Shown: piece by piece, positions 9,268-17,608 of the stretch
Position numbering within the stretch: position 1 is the stretch's first letter
Layout: the number at the start of each line of letters is the position of its first letter
NCBI RefSeq assembly: GCF_014712225.1
Contig: NZ_JACXBW010000001.1
Coordinates: 186,001-250,000, forward strand
Direction: 5' to 3'
Source: Pseudarthrobacter sulfonivorans
Lineage (GTDB): Bacteria > Actinomycetota > Actinomycetes > Actinomycetales > Micrococcaceae
DNA length: 64,000 nt
The notes under the pieces: generated by a model
Databases searched by the model: none
What the model saw: only the letters and a program-made list of their open reading frames with translations
What the model was told of the DNA's origin: nothing
Position numbers and translations under genes: made by a program

Positions 9268-10600
9268 GAGCTACCACCAGGACGCCGCCGGCCCGCTGCG
9301 GCGACTTCCAGGTGTTGATCTTGGGACGCTGGAACAGGCCGCGTGAGCGCGCGATGCAGCGAACTGCCGCCGTCAGTTGCACCAGGTCCATGATGTAGAA
9401 CAGGAAGTACGCCGTCGGCGCGTAAATGGACAGCCGAACACGTTCACGTGCGGTCAGGTTCTCATCCATCCACACTGTCAGCAGTGTGTAGGCGGTGATC
9501 GTCGCGTAAGCACCGAGTATGAGGGCGGGCGTCTGCGTGACCAGCGACCAGTAGACCGCGTATGTCCAGGCCAAGGGCGAGACGAGCAGCGTGAACTCGC
9601 TGAGCACGGCCATCGGCATCCGGTAGTAGGTCAACGTGCCGGTGTACCGGCGACTCGGGTTGAGAATCATGCCGCGGTACTTGATGAGGTTCTGGATGCT
9701 GCCGTACTTCCAGCGGTAGCGCTGCTTCGCCAAGGCACGAAGCGTGAGCACGCCCTCGGTCTTCGCCACCACGTCAGCGCCGTAGACCATGCGGAAGCGC
9801 CGGTTGCCCAGGTTGGTGATCTTCGTGCTCAGGCCGATGTCCTCGGTCACGGTGTCCGTGTCGTAGAAGCCGACCTTGCGCAGCACCCGCATCCGATAGG
9901 TGGAGGCCACCCCACCCACCACGAACTCGCAAGTCAGCAGCGAGTAGAGCTTCTTCGAGCGGTAGCCGATCATGTGCTCGAACCGCTGCAGGATCCCAAG
10001 CACCGTCGTCTCATCCAGGATCTGTACGTTGGCGGCGACACCGGCCACGTACGGGTCTTCGAAGTAGGTCAGGGCGTTCGTGATGGCGTCCGGACCGATG
10101 ATCGAGTCGGCGTCGAGCGTCATCACGAACTGCCCGCGCGCGTGCCGGCGAAGCGCCGCGTTGAGCGCCGCGCCCTTCCCGACGTTCTTGCGCATCCGCA
10201 CGACGCGCAGGTCCATCTCGGGGTGGCGCACCTGGTAGTCGCGGACCAGCCGACCGGTGAGGTCCGTGGACGCGTCGTCCGCGACGATGACCTCGAGCGA
10301 GCGGTACGTGCTGCGCCGGATGGAGTCGAGCGTCCGGACAATCACCGACTCCTCGTTATGGGCGGCGACGACGACGGAGACCAGCCCGGGCACCTCGGCG
10401 AGGGCCCGGCGCGTCCAGGTGGCCGTCGCGGCACATTCTGCCTCGTACCCTACGGAGTGCCGGACGTCCCTCCCCTTCCGCCGCTGCTGCCAGATGTCGT
10501 AGAAGTTGGCACCCACCAGATACAGGCCGAAGTGCACGACGTACAGGATGCTGACACCGGCGAACAGCCAGAAGATCACCAGCGCGATGTCCATGCTCAC
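9260..10600 (-). CDS. Processive family 2 glycosyltransferase (polysaccharide synthase)
   Basis: A 446-residue membrane synthase like IcaA/PgaC, NodC and hyaluronan synthase. One N-terminal transmembrane helix (about 6-30) is followed by a GT2 catalytic domain with VADDAS (106-111), LDADS (162-166), TED (252-254) and QRYRW (293-297), the full set expected for processive inverting beta-glycosyltransferases. Several C-terminal membrane helices (about 320-420) would form the translocation channel. It likely polymerises a nucleotide sugar, probably UDP-GlcNAc given the two deacetylases beside it, and extrudes the chain. Its start overlaps the upstream small gene by ATGA and its end overlaps the downstream deacetylase. 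The true product (PNAG, chitin-like or mixed) cannot be read from sequence. Confidence 0.9.
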   Translation of the reverse strand: MSMDIALVIFWLFAGVSILYVVHFGLYLVGANFYDIWQQRRKGRDVRHSVGYEAECAATATWTRRALAEVPGLVSVVVAAHNEESVIVRTLDSIRRSTYRSLEVIVADDASTDLTGRLVRDYQVRHPEMDLRVVRMRKNVGKGAALNAALRRHARGQFVMTLDADSIIGPDAITNALTYFEDPYVAGVAANVQILDETTVLGILQRFEHMIGYRSKKLYSLLTCEFVVGGVASTYRMRVLRKVGFYDTDTVTEDIGLSTKITNLGNRRFRMVYGADVVAKTEGVLTLRALAKQRYRWKYGSIQNLIKYRGMILNPSRRYTGTLTYYRMPMAVLSEFTLLVSPLAWTYAVYWSLVTQTPALILGAYATITAYTLLTVWMDENLTARERVRLSIYAPTAYFLFYIMDLVQLTAAVRCIARSRGLFQRPKINTWKSPQRAGGVLVVARA

Positions 10601-11088
10601 GCCTCAGGGGAGTTGGAGGCGAGTGCGGGCAGGTGCGCGGTGCTATGGGTCTCGGAGCGCCAGTTGCGGTGCCCCCGGCCCTGCACGTTCACGGTCCCGG
10701 CGACTGCGGCAGGCGCCTCGGCCGGCTGCAGGACCTCGCCGAAAGAATTCGCGACGGCGTCGGTCAGCTGGGCGGCGGCCGGCTGGACCAGATCGATAAC
10801 GGCCGTGATGGTCGGAACGGCGGTGCTCGGCGCGGCGGCGGCCGGAACGGCTGCGCTCGGCGCCAGGGTGTCGACAAGAGTCGCGCGCGCGGCGCGACGG
10901 CGGGCTCCGCGCCGATACATCCCGACGCCGATGAAGCGCACTACCACGGTGAGAAGCACCAGGCCCCACAGCACGACGCTCAGCTGTGCCACGAAGCCGA
11001 GCAGTCCCTCGAACATGGCGCTATCCCGGCCGAAGGTCGCCTGTGCAATCAGGGTGACGCTCTCATTTCCCGTTGAAAGCTGAGTCAT
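10597..11088 (-). CDS. Small single-pass membrane protein of the exopolysaccharide operon
   Basis: A 163-residue protein I do not recognise as a named family. It has one strong hydrophobic helix (about 30-55, within LLGFVAQLSVVLWGLVLLTV), then a basic stretch (YRRGARRRAARA), then a long Ala/Pro/Val-rich, probably disordered tail. It overlaps both neighbours by 4 bases (ATGA), so it is translated with the synthase. By position it could be an accessory subunit like IcaD/PgaD of PNAG synthases, but I see no sequence similarity to those. The accessory role is inferred only from coupling and topology. Confidence 0.72.
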   Translation of the reverse strand: MTQLSTGNESVTLIAQATFGRDSAMFEGLLGFVAQLSVVLWGLVLLTVVVRFIGVGMYRRGARRRAARATLVDTLAPSAAVPAAAAPSTAVPTITAVIDLVQPAAAQLTDAVANSFGEVLQPAEAPAAVAGTVNVQGRGHRNWRSETHSTAHLPALASNSPEA

Positions 11089-11366
11089 TGCATTTCCCCT
11101 GTCTCAAGCAAGATGTTGTCGTTAGCGTTGGCACGTCGCTTCTGCTCCGGGGGCGTAGCCAGGCCGGCGTCGAAGTACCCCGTGTCGGTAAAAGTCCCTG
11201 TCATCAGGCGATTTTTGCCGGCAGTGTCCTTCCCCGGCGGCTGACACGGAACGAATGGGAACGGAGCTCCGCTTTGCGAGGCCGGGGAGCGGCGGGTTAG
11301 GCAGGCAGGGGCGCCGGCGATCCCCAATCTCGTCTCCAGGGCTTCGATACTATGGAGCGGTTTCAT
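11085..11366 (-). CDS. Small hypothetical protein, first gene of the exopolysaccharide operon
   Basis: A 93-residue soluble protein with no recognised domain or membrane segment. It contains a Pro/Cys-containing middle (PFPFVPCQPPGKD) and an acidic end (ETGEMQ). The ATG at 11366 has GGAG seven bases upstream, and the end overlaps the next gene by ATGA. The coupling and the ribosome-binding site support real translation. It may be a regulator of the synthase or a leader for coupling. Confidence 0.6.
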   Translation of the reverse strand: MKPLHSIEALETRLGIAGAPACLTRRSPASQSGAPFPFVPCQPPGKDTAGKNRLMTGTFTDTGYFDAGLATPPEQKRRANANDNILLETGEMQ

Positions 11367-11724
11367 GCCGAGTCTCCTCAGAGTTGGGCCATCCAGGAGC
11401 TGCTTACCCGGCCCGTTGGTAAGTCCAAGTTACGTATCGTTCCAGACGCCAAACACGAGTAGCCGGTACTCTAAAAGATTCTTGGGGGTACTTACGGACA
11501 GCGCCTCGCAGAGGCCGGGAGTTAGGTAGTTGCCCGTGACAAGGGTGGGGGTATTAGGTACTTTCCCCTCAAGGGCGTTAGGTAGCTCCCCCTTCGCATG
11601 CCGCCAGGACACCGAAAAGGCAGCCCTTCGCCCCGGAGTCGTTGCCCTTTTTCGTCTCTCGTACAGGCGGGTACGCTGACGGTGGCAGGCAAGAATTCTC
11701 CGGCAAGGAAGAGGGCCAATCTCA
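11367..11724. other. Divergent intergenic region between the exopolysaccharide operon and the flavoprotein gene
   Basis: 358 bases without a convincing gene. It must carry the promoters of both the minus-strand exopolysaccharide operon and the plus-strand flavoprotein gene. The clearest content is three direct repeats TTAGGTA-NNTNCCC at 11522, 11554 and 11578. The minus-strand open frame across 11430-12257 is a shadow of the flavoprotein gene. I could not pick a convincing -35/-10 pair for either gene. Confidence 0.6.
11522..11591. repeat. Three direct repeats TTAGGTA-NNTNCCC upstream of the exopolysaccharide operon
   Basis: TTAGGTA starts at 11522, 11554 and 11578, each followed by two variable bases, T, one variable base and at least CCC. 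Copy-to-copy distances are 32 and 24 bases. They lie 156-218 bases upstream of the first gene of the operon and 141-203 bases upstream of the divergent flavoprotein gene. Repeats this regular between divergent genes usually bind a regulator. None is encoded next door. Confidence 0.6.
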
Positions 11725-13107
11725 ATGAAGCCCCGTAATGTGGACCTGCTCGTTGTCGGCGGCGGCAAGGCAGGGAAGTCCCTGGCCATGGATCTGGCCG
11801 CGGCCGGCCAGAGCGTCGCCATGGTGGAACGCGGCATGATCGGCGGCACATGCATCAACGTGGCCTGCATCCCCACCAAGACCCTTGTCAACAGCGCACG
11901 GCTCCTGAAATCCATACGCAGAGCCGCTGAATTCGGCATCACCGGCGCCGAGTCTCCCGCCATCGACGTCAGCCGGCTGCGCCACCGCAAGGACGACGTT
12001 GTGGGCACCATGGTGGCCGGGCAACGGAAGGCATTCCTCGGCTCCGGGATGGACCTGGTGATCGGCGAGGCCAAGTTCGTGGCAGAACGCACCGTCGAAG
12101 TGGCCCTCGACGGCGGGGGCACCCGCACCATCAGCGGAACCAGGGTGGTCATCAACACGGGCATGGTTCCTGCCCTGCCTCCCATCGACGGTCTTGCAGG
12201 TGCCGGCGTCCTGACCAGCGAGAGCATCCTTCGGCTCGAGGAACTCCCGCGCAGCATGGTGGTGCTCGGGGGCGGCTACGTCGGCGCTGAATATGCGTCG
12301 ATGCTTCATCTCATGGGCGTCCGCGTCACCGTAGTTCACCGCGGGGCGCACCTGTTGGGCCGTGAGGACGCCGACGTGGGCGGGGCTGTCGGGGAGGTTT
12401 TCAGGCGCGATGGCATCGAGATCCGTCTCGGCGTGGAGGCCACGAAGGTCACCCGCGCGGCCGACGGCACGGTCACGGTGGACCTGTCCGACGGCGCCAC
12501 CGTCACCGCGAAGGACATTCTGGTGGCGCTGGGCCGCAGCCCTGTCACGGCAGGGCTGGGACTGGAGAAGACCGGCGTCGAGCTGACGCCGCGCGGATTC
12601 GTGGCAGTGGACCAGCACCTCCGCACAACTGCGGACAGCGTTTGGGCGGCAGGGGATGTTGCCGGCTCCCCGCAGTTCACCCACGCGTCCTGGAACGACT
12701 ACCGCATCCTCAAAGCCAACATGGCCGGCGGCGACCTCAGCACCACGGACCGGCTAATTCCCTACGCCGTGTTCATCACGCCGGAATTGGGCCGCGTCGG
12801 CCTGACCGAGTCCGAAGCACGGGCGGCCGGGTACAACATCCGGATTGCCCGCATGCCCGTTTCCGCCATTCCGCGGGCCCGCACCATCGGCGAGCTCGAC
12901 GGCGTCTGGAAGGCCGTCGTCGACCGCGACACCGATCTGATCCTGGGCGCCGCGCTGCTCAGCGCCGAGGCCAGCGAGGTCATCGGCGTCGTCCAGATGG
13001 CGATGCTGGGGGGCCTGCGCCACCAGCAGGTGCGCGATGCCGTGATCACGCACCCCACCATGACCGAGGGGCTCCAGCTGCTGTTCAGCGACGCCTACCT
13101 GGCGTAG
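11725..13107 (+). CDS. FAD-dependent NAD(P)-disulfide oxidoreductase (mercuric reductase/lipoamide dehydrogenase-like)
   Basis: A 460-residue class I pyridine nucleotide-disulfide oxidoreductase. The FAD motif VVGGGKAGKSLA is followed by the redox-active pair Cys43-Cys48 in GGTCINVACIPTK, the NAD(P) motif VVLGGGYVGAEYAS, the second FAD motif WAAGDVAG, and the C-terminal dimer-interface base in ITHPTMTEGL. No N-terminal heavy-metal-binding domain or C-terminal Cys pair of a true mercuric reductase is present. It is therefore best called a dihydrolipoamide dehydrogenase/mercuric-reductase-like protein of unknown substrate. Upstream AAGGAAGAGGG may serve as the ribosome-binding site. It is divergent from the exopolysaccharide operon and convergent with gabT. 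Confidence 0.88.
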   Translation: MKPRNVDLLVVGGGKAGKSLAMDLAAAGQSVAMVERGMIGGTCINVACIPTKTLVNSARLLKSIRRAAEFGITGAESPAIDVSRLRHRKDDVVGTMVAGQRKAFLGSGMDLVIGEAKFVAERTVEVALDGGGTRTISGTRVVINTGMVPALPPIDGLAGAGVLTSESILRLEELPRSMVVLGGGYVGAEYASMLHLMGVRVTVVHRGAHLLGREDADVGGAVGEVFRRDGIEIRLGVEATKVTRAADGTVTVDLSDGATVTAKDILVALGRSPVTAGLGLEKTGVELTPRGFVAVDQHLRTTADSVWAAGDVAGSPQFTHASWNDYRILKANMAGGDLSTTDRLIPYAVFITPELGRVGLTESEARAAGYNIRIARMPVSAIPRARTIGELDGVWKAVVDRDTDLILGAALLSAEASEVIGVVQMAMLGGLRHQQVRDAVITHPTMTEGLQLLFSDAYLA

Positions 13108-13110
13108 CCG

Positions 13111-14493
13111 CTAGGCGTTGGCCCTAATGGCGGCGGCCAGGACGTCCAGGCCGTCGTTCAGCAGGGCGTCGGTGATCACCAGCGGGGGCAGCAGGCGGAT
13201 GACGTTGCCGTACGTGCCGCAGGTGAGGATGATGACCCCCTCCTTGAGGCAGGCGGCCGCGACGGTTTTGGTCAGCTCGGGGTTGGGATCCTTCGAACCG
13301 GCCTGGACCAGTTCGATGGCCAGCATGGCACCGCGGCCCCGGACGTCGCCGACGACGGACTTCCCGACGCCGGCCAGTTCTTCCTGAAGGGTGCGCAGCC
13401 GGCCGGTTGCCAGTTCCTCGATGTGGCGGGCACGCCCGGCCAGGTCGTATTCCTCCATGGAACCGATGGCAGCAAGTGCCGCGGCGCACGCCACAGGGTT
13501 GCCGCCGTAGGTGCCACCCAGTCCGCCCGCATGGACGGCGTCGAGCAGGTCGGCGCGGCCGGTTATGGCGGAGAGCGGCATGCCGCCGGCGATGCCCTTG
13601 GCCATGGTGATGATGTCCGGGACCACGCCTTCATGGTCCACGGCGAACCATTCGCCGGTGCGGCAGAAGCCGGACTGGACCTCGTCGGCGATGAAGACGA
13701 TGCCCTTGTCCCTGGCCCAGTCAGCCAGGGCCGGCAGGAAGCCGTCGGCCGGGACGATGAAGCCGCCCTCGCCCTGGATGGGTTCGATGATGATCGCGGC
13801 CACCAGGTCAGCGCCGATCTGCTTTTCGATCATGGTGATGGCGCGCTGTGCGGCCTGGGCACCGGTGAGGTCCGGGTTTTCCTCGCGGTATGGGTAGCTC
13901 ATCGGCAGGCGGTAGACCTCGGGCGCGAACGGGCCAAAACTCCCGGCCGGGCCTGACTTGTACGGCATGGCCTTGGCCGTCAGTGCCATGGTCAGGTTGG
14001 TGCGGCCGTGGTAGGCGTGGTCAAAGGCGACGACGGCGTCACGCCCCGTGGCGAGCCGGGCCACCTTGACCGCATTCTCCACGGCCTCGGCGCCGGAGTT
14101 GAACAGCACTGTCCGCTTCTCGTGGTCGCCCGGGGTCAGCCGGTTGAGCTGCTCGGCGAGGGCCACATAGCTTTCGTAGGGGGTGACCATAAAACAGGTG
14201 TGCGTGAAATGCTCCACGGCTTCCTTCACGGCCCCGACGACGGCGGGATCGGACGCGCCGACGCTGGTCACGGCGATGCCCGAGCCGAGGTCGATGAAGG
14301 AGTTGCCGTCGACGTCGTGGATGATCCCGCCGTCGGCATCGGCCACATAGACGGGGACACTGGAGGCGACGCCCGCGGCAACCACGGCCCGGCGGCGTTC
14401 GGTCAGGGCGATGGACTTGGGGCCCGGGAAGTCGGCCTGGACGCGGCGCTTCTGTTCCAGGCGGAAGGTGATGTCATTTGTTGTGGCAGTCAT
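13111..14493 (-). CDS. gabT: 4-aminobutyrate aminotransferase
   Basis: A 460-residue class III PLP aminotransferase that transfers the amino group of GABA to 2-oxoglutarate, giving succinate semialdehyde and glutamate. Visible family features are the FNSGAEAVENAVK region, FDHAYHGRT, IADEVQSGFCRTG and the PLP lysine in TMAKGIAGGMPLSAI. The N-terminus (DITFRLEQKRRVQADFPGPK) is typical of actinobacterial GabT. It lies 36 bases after the aldehyde dehydrogenase gene on the same strand, forming a two-gene operon that a divergent PucR-type regulator probably controls. Confidence 0.94.
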   Translation of the reverse strand: MTATTNDITFRLEQKRRVQADFPGPKSIALTERRRAVVAAGVASSVPVYVADADGGIIHDVDGNSFIDLGSGIAVTSVGASDPAVVGAVKEAVEHFTHTCFMVTPYESYVALAEQLNRLTPGDHEKRTVLFNSGAEAVENAVKVARLATGRDAVVAFDHAYHGRTNLTMALTAKAMPYKSGPAGSFGPFAPEVYRLPMSYPYREENPDLTGAQAAQRAITMIEKQIGADLVAAIIIEPIQGEGGFIVPADGFLPALADWARDKGIVFIADEVQSGFCRTGEWFAVDHEGVVPDIITMAKGIAGGMPLSAITGRADLLDAVHAGGLGGTYGGNPVACAAALAAIGSMEEYDLAGRARHIEELATGRLRTLQEELAGVGKSVVGDVRGRGAMLAIELVQAGSKDPNPELTKTVAAACLKEGVIILTCGTYGNVIRLLPPLVITDALLNDGLDVLAAAIRANA

Positions 14494-14529
14494 GGTGTTT
14501 CTTTCGTCAAAAGGAGGGTGCCGGTGGGA

Positions 14530-15960
14530 CTAAGCGTCGAGGGCGGACATGACGTGCTTGATGCGCGTGTAGTCCTCGACGCCGTACATGGAGAGGTCCT
14601 TGCCGTAGCCGGACTGCTTGAAGCCGCCGTGCGGCATTTCGGCCGTGAGCAGGATGTGGGTGTTGATCCAGACGGCACCGAAGTCCAGGTCGCGGCTCAT
14701 CCGCATGGCCGTGCCGTGGTCGGACGTCCAGACGCTGGACGCGAGGGCGTAGTCGACGTCGTTCGCCAGTTCGAGTGCCTCCGCCTCCGTGGTGAACTTT
14801 TGCACCGTGATGACCGGGCCGAAGGTTTCCTTCTGCACGATGTCGTCCGTCTGCCTGGCCCCGGTGACGATGGTCGGTTCAAAGAAGAAGCCCTTCTCCC
14901 CCGCCCGGTGGCCGCCGGTGACAACCTTGCAGTTTTCCGGGAGGTGCTCCACCACGGAGGTGACGGCGTTGAAGTGGTTTACGTTGTTCAGCGGGCCGAA
15001 GTAGTTGTCTTCATCGTTCTGCGAGCCGGTGTGCAGGGTCTTGGTGTGCTCCACCATGGCGGCCACGACGTCGTCGTGCACTGAATCCTCGACCAGCACG
15101 CGGGTGATGGCGGTGCAGTCCTGGCCGGCGTTGAAGAAGGCGAACTCGGCGATGGCAGCGGCGCTCTTTTTGATGTCGGCGTCCTTGAAGACGATGGCGG
15201 GGGCCTTGCCGCCCAGCTCCAGGTGGGCGCGCTTCAGTCCGCGTGCAGCGCCCGAGGCCACGGCGATGCCGGCCCGGACGGACCCCGTGATGGACACCAG
15301 CCCGGGGATCTTGTGCTCCACCATCAGGGCGCCGGTTTCACCTGTTCCCAGGACCACGTTCAGGACGCCGGCAGGCAGGATGTCCCCTGCCAGGCGGGCC
15401 AGCACCAGGGTGGATTCTGGAGTGGTGTCGGAGGGCTTGAGGACCACGGTGTTGCCTGCTGCGAGGGCGGGGCCGATCTTCCAGATGGCCATCAGGAAGG
15501 GGTAGTTCCACGGCGCCACCTGCGCCACCACCCCGATGGGTTCGCGGCGGACGTAGGAGGTGTGGCCCTCAAAGTATTCACCGGCGGACTTGCCTTCCAG
15601 GATGCGGGCGGCGCCGGCAAAGAAGCGCAGCTGGTCGGCCCCGGCCGCCACTTCCTCGGACGCTATCAGCGAGCGTACCTGGCCCGTGTTGCGGTGCTGG
15701 GCCTCCACCAGTTCATCGCTGTTGGCTTCAATGGCGTCAGCGAGCTTGAGGAGCATCAGCTGGCGCTGGCCGGGGGTGGCGTGCTTCCAGCTCTTGAAGG
15801 CATCCCTTGCTGCGGTCATGGCGGCGTCAACGTCCGCCTGCACTGAAACGGGCGCCTTCGCCACCACCTCGCCGTTGGTGGGGTTAACGATGTCCAGCAG
15901 GCTCGTGCCGGCCGGGGTCACGAACTCACCGTTGATGAAGTTCTGCAAGGTCTGAACCAC
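14530..15960 (-). CDS. NAD-dependent aldehyde dehydrogenase, gamma-aminobutyraldehyde dehydrogenase type
   Basis: A 476-residue aldehyde dehydrogenase with the conserved APWNYPFLMAIWK, LELGGKAP (general base Glu), and FNAGQDCTA (catalytic Cys) motifs. The sequence resembles PatD/YdcW gamma-aminobutyraldehyde dehydrogenases, which oxidise 4-aminobutanal from putrescine to GABA; succinate-semialdehyde dehydrogenase is the alternative. Sitting upstream of gabT, it would feed GABA into the transaminase. I chose the GTG at 15960 because GAGG lies nine bases upstream. The TTG at 15969 touches that same GAGG and is unlikely. Confidence 0.88.
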   Translation of the reverse strand: MVQTLQNFINGEFVTPAGTSLLDIVNPTNGEVVAKAPVSVQADVDAAMTAARDAFKSWKHATPGQRQLMLLKLADAIEANSDELVEAQHRNTGQVRSLIASEEVAAGADQLRFFAGAARILEGKSAGEYFEGHTSYVRREPIGVVAQVAPWNYPFLMAIWKIGPALAAGNTVVLKPSDTTPESTLVLARLAGDILPAGVLNVVLGTGETGALMVEHKIPGLVSITGSVRAGIAVASGAARGLKRAHLELGGKAPAIVFKDADIKKSAAAIAEFAFFNAGQDCTAITRVLVEDSVHDDVVAAMVEHTKTLHTGSQNDEDNYFGPLNNVNHFNAVTSVVEHLPENCKVVTGGHRAGEKGFFFEPTIVTGARQTDDIVQKETFGPVITVQKFTTEAEALELANDVDYALASSVWTSDHGTAMRMSRDLDFGAVWINTHILLTAEMPHGGFKQSGYGKDLSMYGVEDYTRIKHVMSALDA

Positions 15961-16095
15961 GATGTACAACCTCTTTCAGGGGGAACACCAGTGCGGTGTT
16001 TGACTGCTCTGAGCCTATGCCCCAGCCCGGAGGACGGGAATAGCCACCTGCACACCGTTCAGGGCCGTGTTTAGTGCGCGCGCCCAACCCGTGGC

Positions 16096-16108
16096 TATCC
16101 TTGAGGCA
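16096..16108 (+). promoter_or_regulatory. -10 box of pucR-type gene, leaderless start
   Basis: TATCCT at 16096-16101 fits the actinobacterial TAnnnT -10 box and ends six bases before the ATG at 16108. Transcription would begin at or next to the start codon. This supports the chosen start. Confidence 0.5.
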
Positions 16109-17541
16109 TGGCCATTTCCCTCGCGATGCTGCTCGGTGTGCAGTCCCTGCGCCTGTCGAAAGCAGGGCTGGCGGAGACCACCTGGCACCACGACATCAAC
16201 TGGGTGGCCGTCACGGAGCTGGAGGACCCCCAGCGTTTCCTCAACGGCGGGGAACTGGTGCTGACCACCGGGATGCGCCTGCGTTCGGCACCGGAGCAGC
16301 GGCGGTTCGTCCGCCAGGTCCAGCGCGCGGGCGCTGTGGGGATCGGGTTCGGCACCGGCCTGACGCACGACGACGTTCCGCCGGCCCTGATTGCCGAGGC
16401 CAACCGCTGGGGGCTTCCGGTGGTCCGGGTCCCTTATGAAACGCCGTTCATCGCCATCGGAAAACTGGTGGCCGACGCCCAGTCCGCCGATCACGTCGCC
16501 AAGCTGGAACGCCTGATCGCAGGCCACCAGATCCTGGCTAGGGCACTCCTCACCGGCGGCGGCCTGAGCCAGCTCCTTAAGCACCTCGGCGGCATGCTGC
16601 GCACGGACATTGCCCTCACCCAGTTCACCGCCCACCTGTACAACAGCAGTACGGAACTTCCCACCGCGTACACCTGGGCCTCCTACCCGATTCCCACCGG
16701 CCGCCGCGATGCCTGCACCCTGTGGGTCCGCCATCCCTTCGAGGATTCCGGCATCATCGGCTACGCCCAGAACCTGATCAGCGTGGAGCTGAACAACATG
16801 GTAAAGCAGCGCCAGGCCCAACGTGCCCTGTGCGGCCAGGTCCTGGAGGACGTCATCCACGGCTCCCTGGAGACCAGCGAGGCCCAGCGCCGGCTGGCCG
16901 GTGTCGGCCTTAACAGCACCCGCCGGAACGTGGTGCTGCTGGCGGTTTCCGCCGCGCATCACAAGGCACTGGTGAGCACCTCGGTGCCGCAGGTTTTGGA
17001 GAACGCGGTGACCGCCGTCGTCGGGCAGGACCTGGTGATCGTGGTGCATGACGACGGCGGCGCGGCACCCGCGCTGGCCCGGGAGCTCAGCGACCACCTG
17101 GCTGAGGCGGGGATCCACGCGACCATCGGCATCGGCGGCGCGTACACGAAGCCGAACGGCCTGCGCTGGAGCTACTTCGAGGCCCGGGACGCGGCCAGCC
17201 ACGGCCTGCCGGTGAACGAGCCGGAACGCCTCAGCCTGACGTCCCTGCTGCTGGCCAGCGAGGACGTTCCCTTGGCGGACATGGCCAACGAGTCCCTCAG
17301 CCCGCTGCGCACGTTCGATGCGGCCCATGGCTCGGAGCTGATGGCCACGCTGGAAACTTACCTGAACCACAACGGCTCGGTGGCCGCCGTCGCCGAGGCC
17401 CTGACCCTGCACCGGAACACCGTGCGCTACCGGCTGGCGCAGATCACGGAACTGACCGGCTATGATCCTTCGCTCACTGCGGACAGGGTGCAGCTCTGGC
17501 TCGCGCTGGCGGTGGCCCGGCTCGGCGCACGGCAGGGCTAA
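16108..17541 (+). CDS. PucR-family transcriptional regulator, probable regulator of the GABA operon
   Basis: A 477-residue regulator. The N-terminal PucR domain (about 1-125) contains ELEDPQRFLNGGELVLTTGM. A GGDEF-like/central domain follows, and a C-terminal PucR-type helix-turn-helix lies at about 405-465 (LNHNGSVAAVAEALTLHRNTVRYRL). Such proteins control purine, GABA or polyamine catabolism and often activate a divergent operon. This one is divergent from the aldehyde dehydrogenase-gabT pair across 147 bases, so control of that pair is the natural reading. The direct effector is not visible. Confidence 0.88.
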   Translation: MAISLAMLLGVQSLRLSKAGLAETTWHHDINWVAVTELEDPQRFLNGGELVLTTGMRLRSAPEQRRFVRQVQRAGAVGIGFGTGLTHDDVPPALIAEANRWGLPVVRVPYETPFIAIGKLVADAQSADHVAKLERLIAGHQILARALLTGGGLSQLLKHLGGMLRTDIALTQFTAHLYNSSTELPTAYTWASYPIPTGRRDACTLWVRHPFEDSGIIGYAQNLISVELNNMVKQRQAQRALCGQVLEDVIHGSLETSEAQRRLAGVGLNSTRRNVVLLAVSAAHHKALVSTSVPQVLENAVTAVVGQDLVIVVHDDGGAAPALARELSDHLAEAGIHATIGIGGAYTKPNGLRWSYFEARDAASHGLPVNEPERLSLTSLLLASEDVPLADMANESLSPLRTFDAAHGSELMATLETYLNHNGSVAAVAEALTLHRNTVRYRLAQITELTGYDPSLTADRVQLWLALAVARLGARQG

Positions 17542-17543
17542 AA

Positions 17544-17608
17544 GCAACGCGGGGTCACTAAACGCCCGATAAACGGCCCCGGAGGGGCGTTATCCGACTC
17601 CGCGTTGC
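17544..17608. repeat. Palindromic element of the CAACGCGG family (copy 1)
   Basis: The arms GCAACGCGG (17544-17552) and CCGCGTTGC (17600-17608) pair perfectly, and the interior pairs imperfectly (AACGCCC and GGGGCGTT). It lies 3 bases after the PucR gene stop and runs 19 bases into the convergent CYTH-CHAD gene, so it supplies that gene's last codons and stop. It may act as a bidirectional terminator. Related copies lie at 23788 and 59308. Confidence 0.65.

Noticed and set aside
9260..10600. Hyaluronan or chitin synthase as a firm name for the GT2
   Set aside because: The motifs are shared by several processive synthases, and the deacetylases favour but do not prove a GlcNAc polymer.
11725..13107. 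Mercuric reductase merA
   Set aside because: The C-terminal cysteine pair needed for mercury is absent and no mer genes are nearby.
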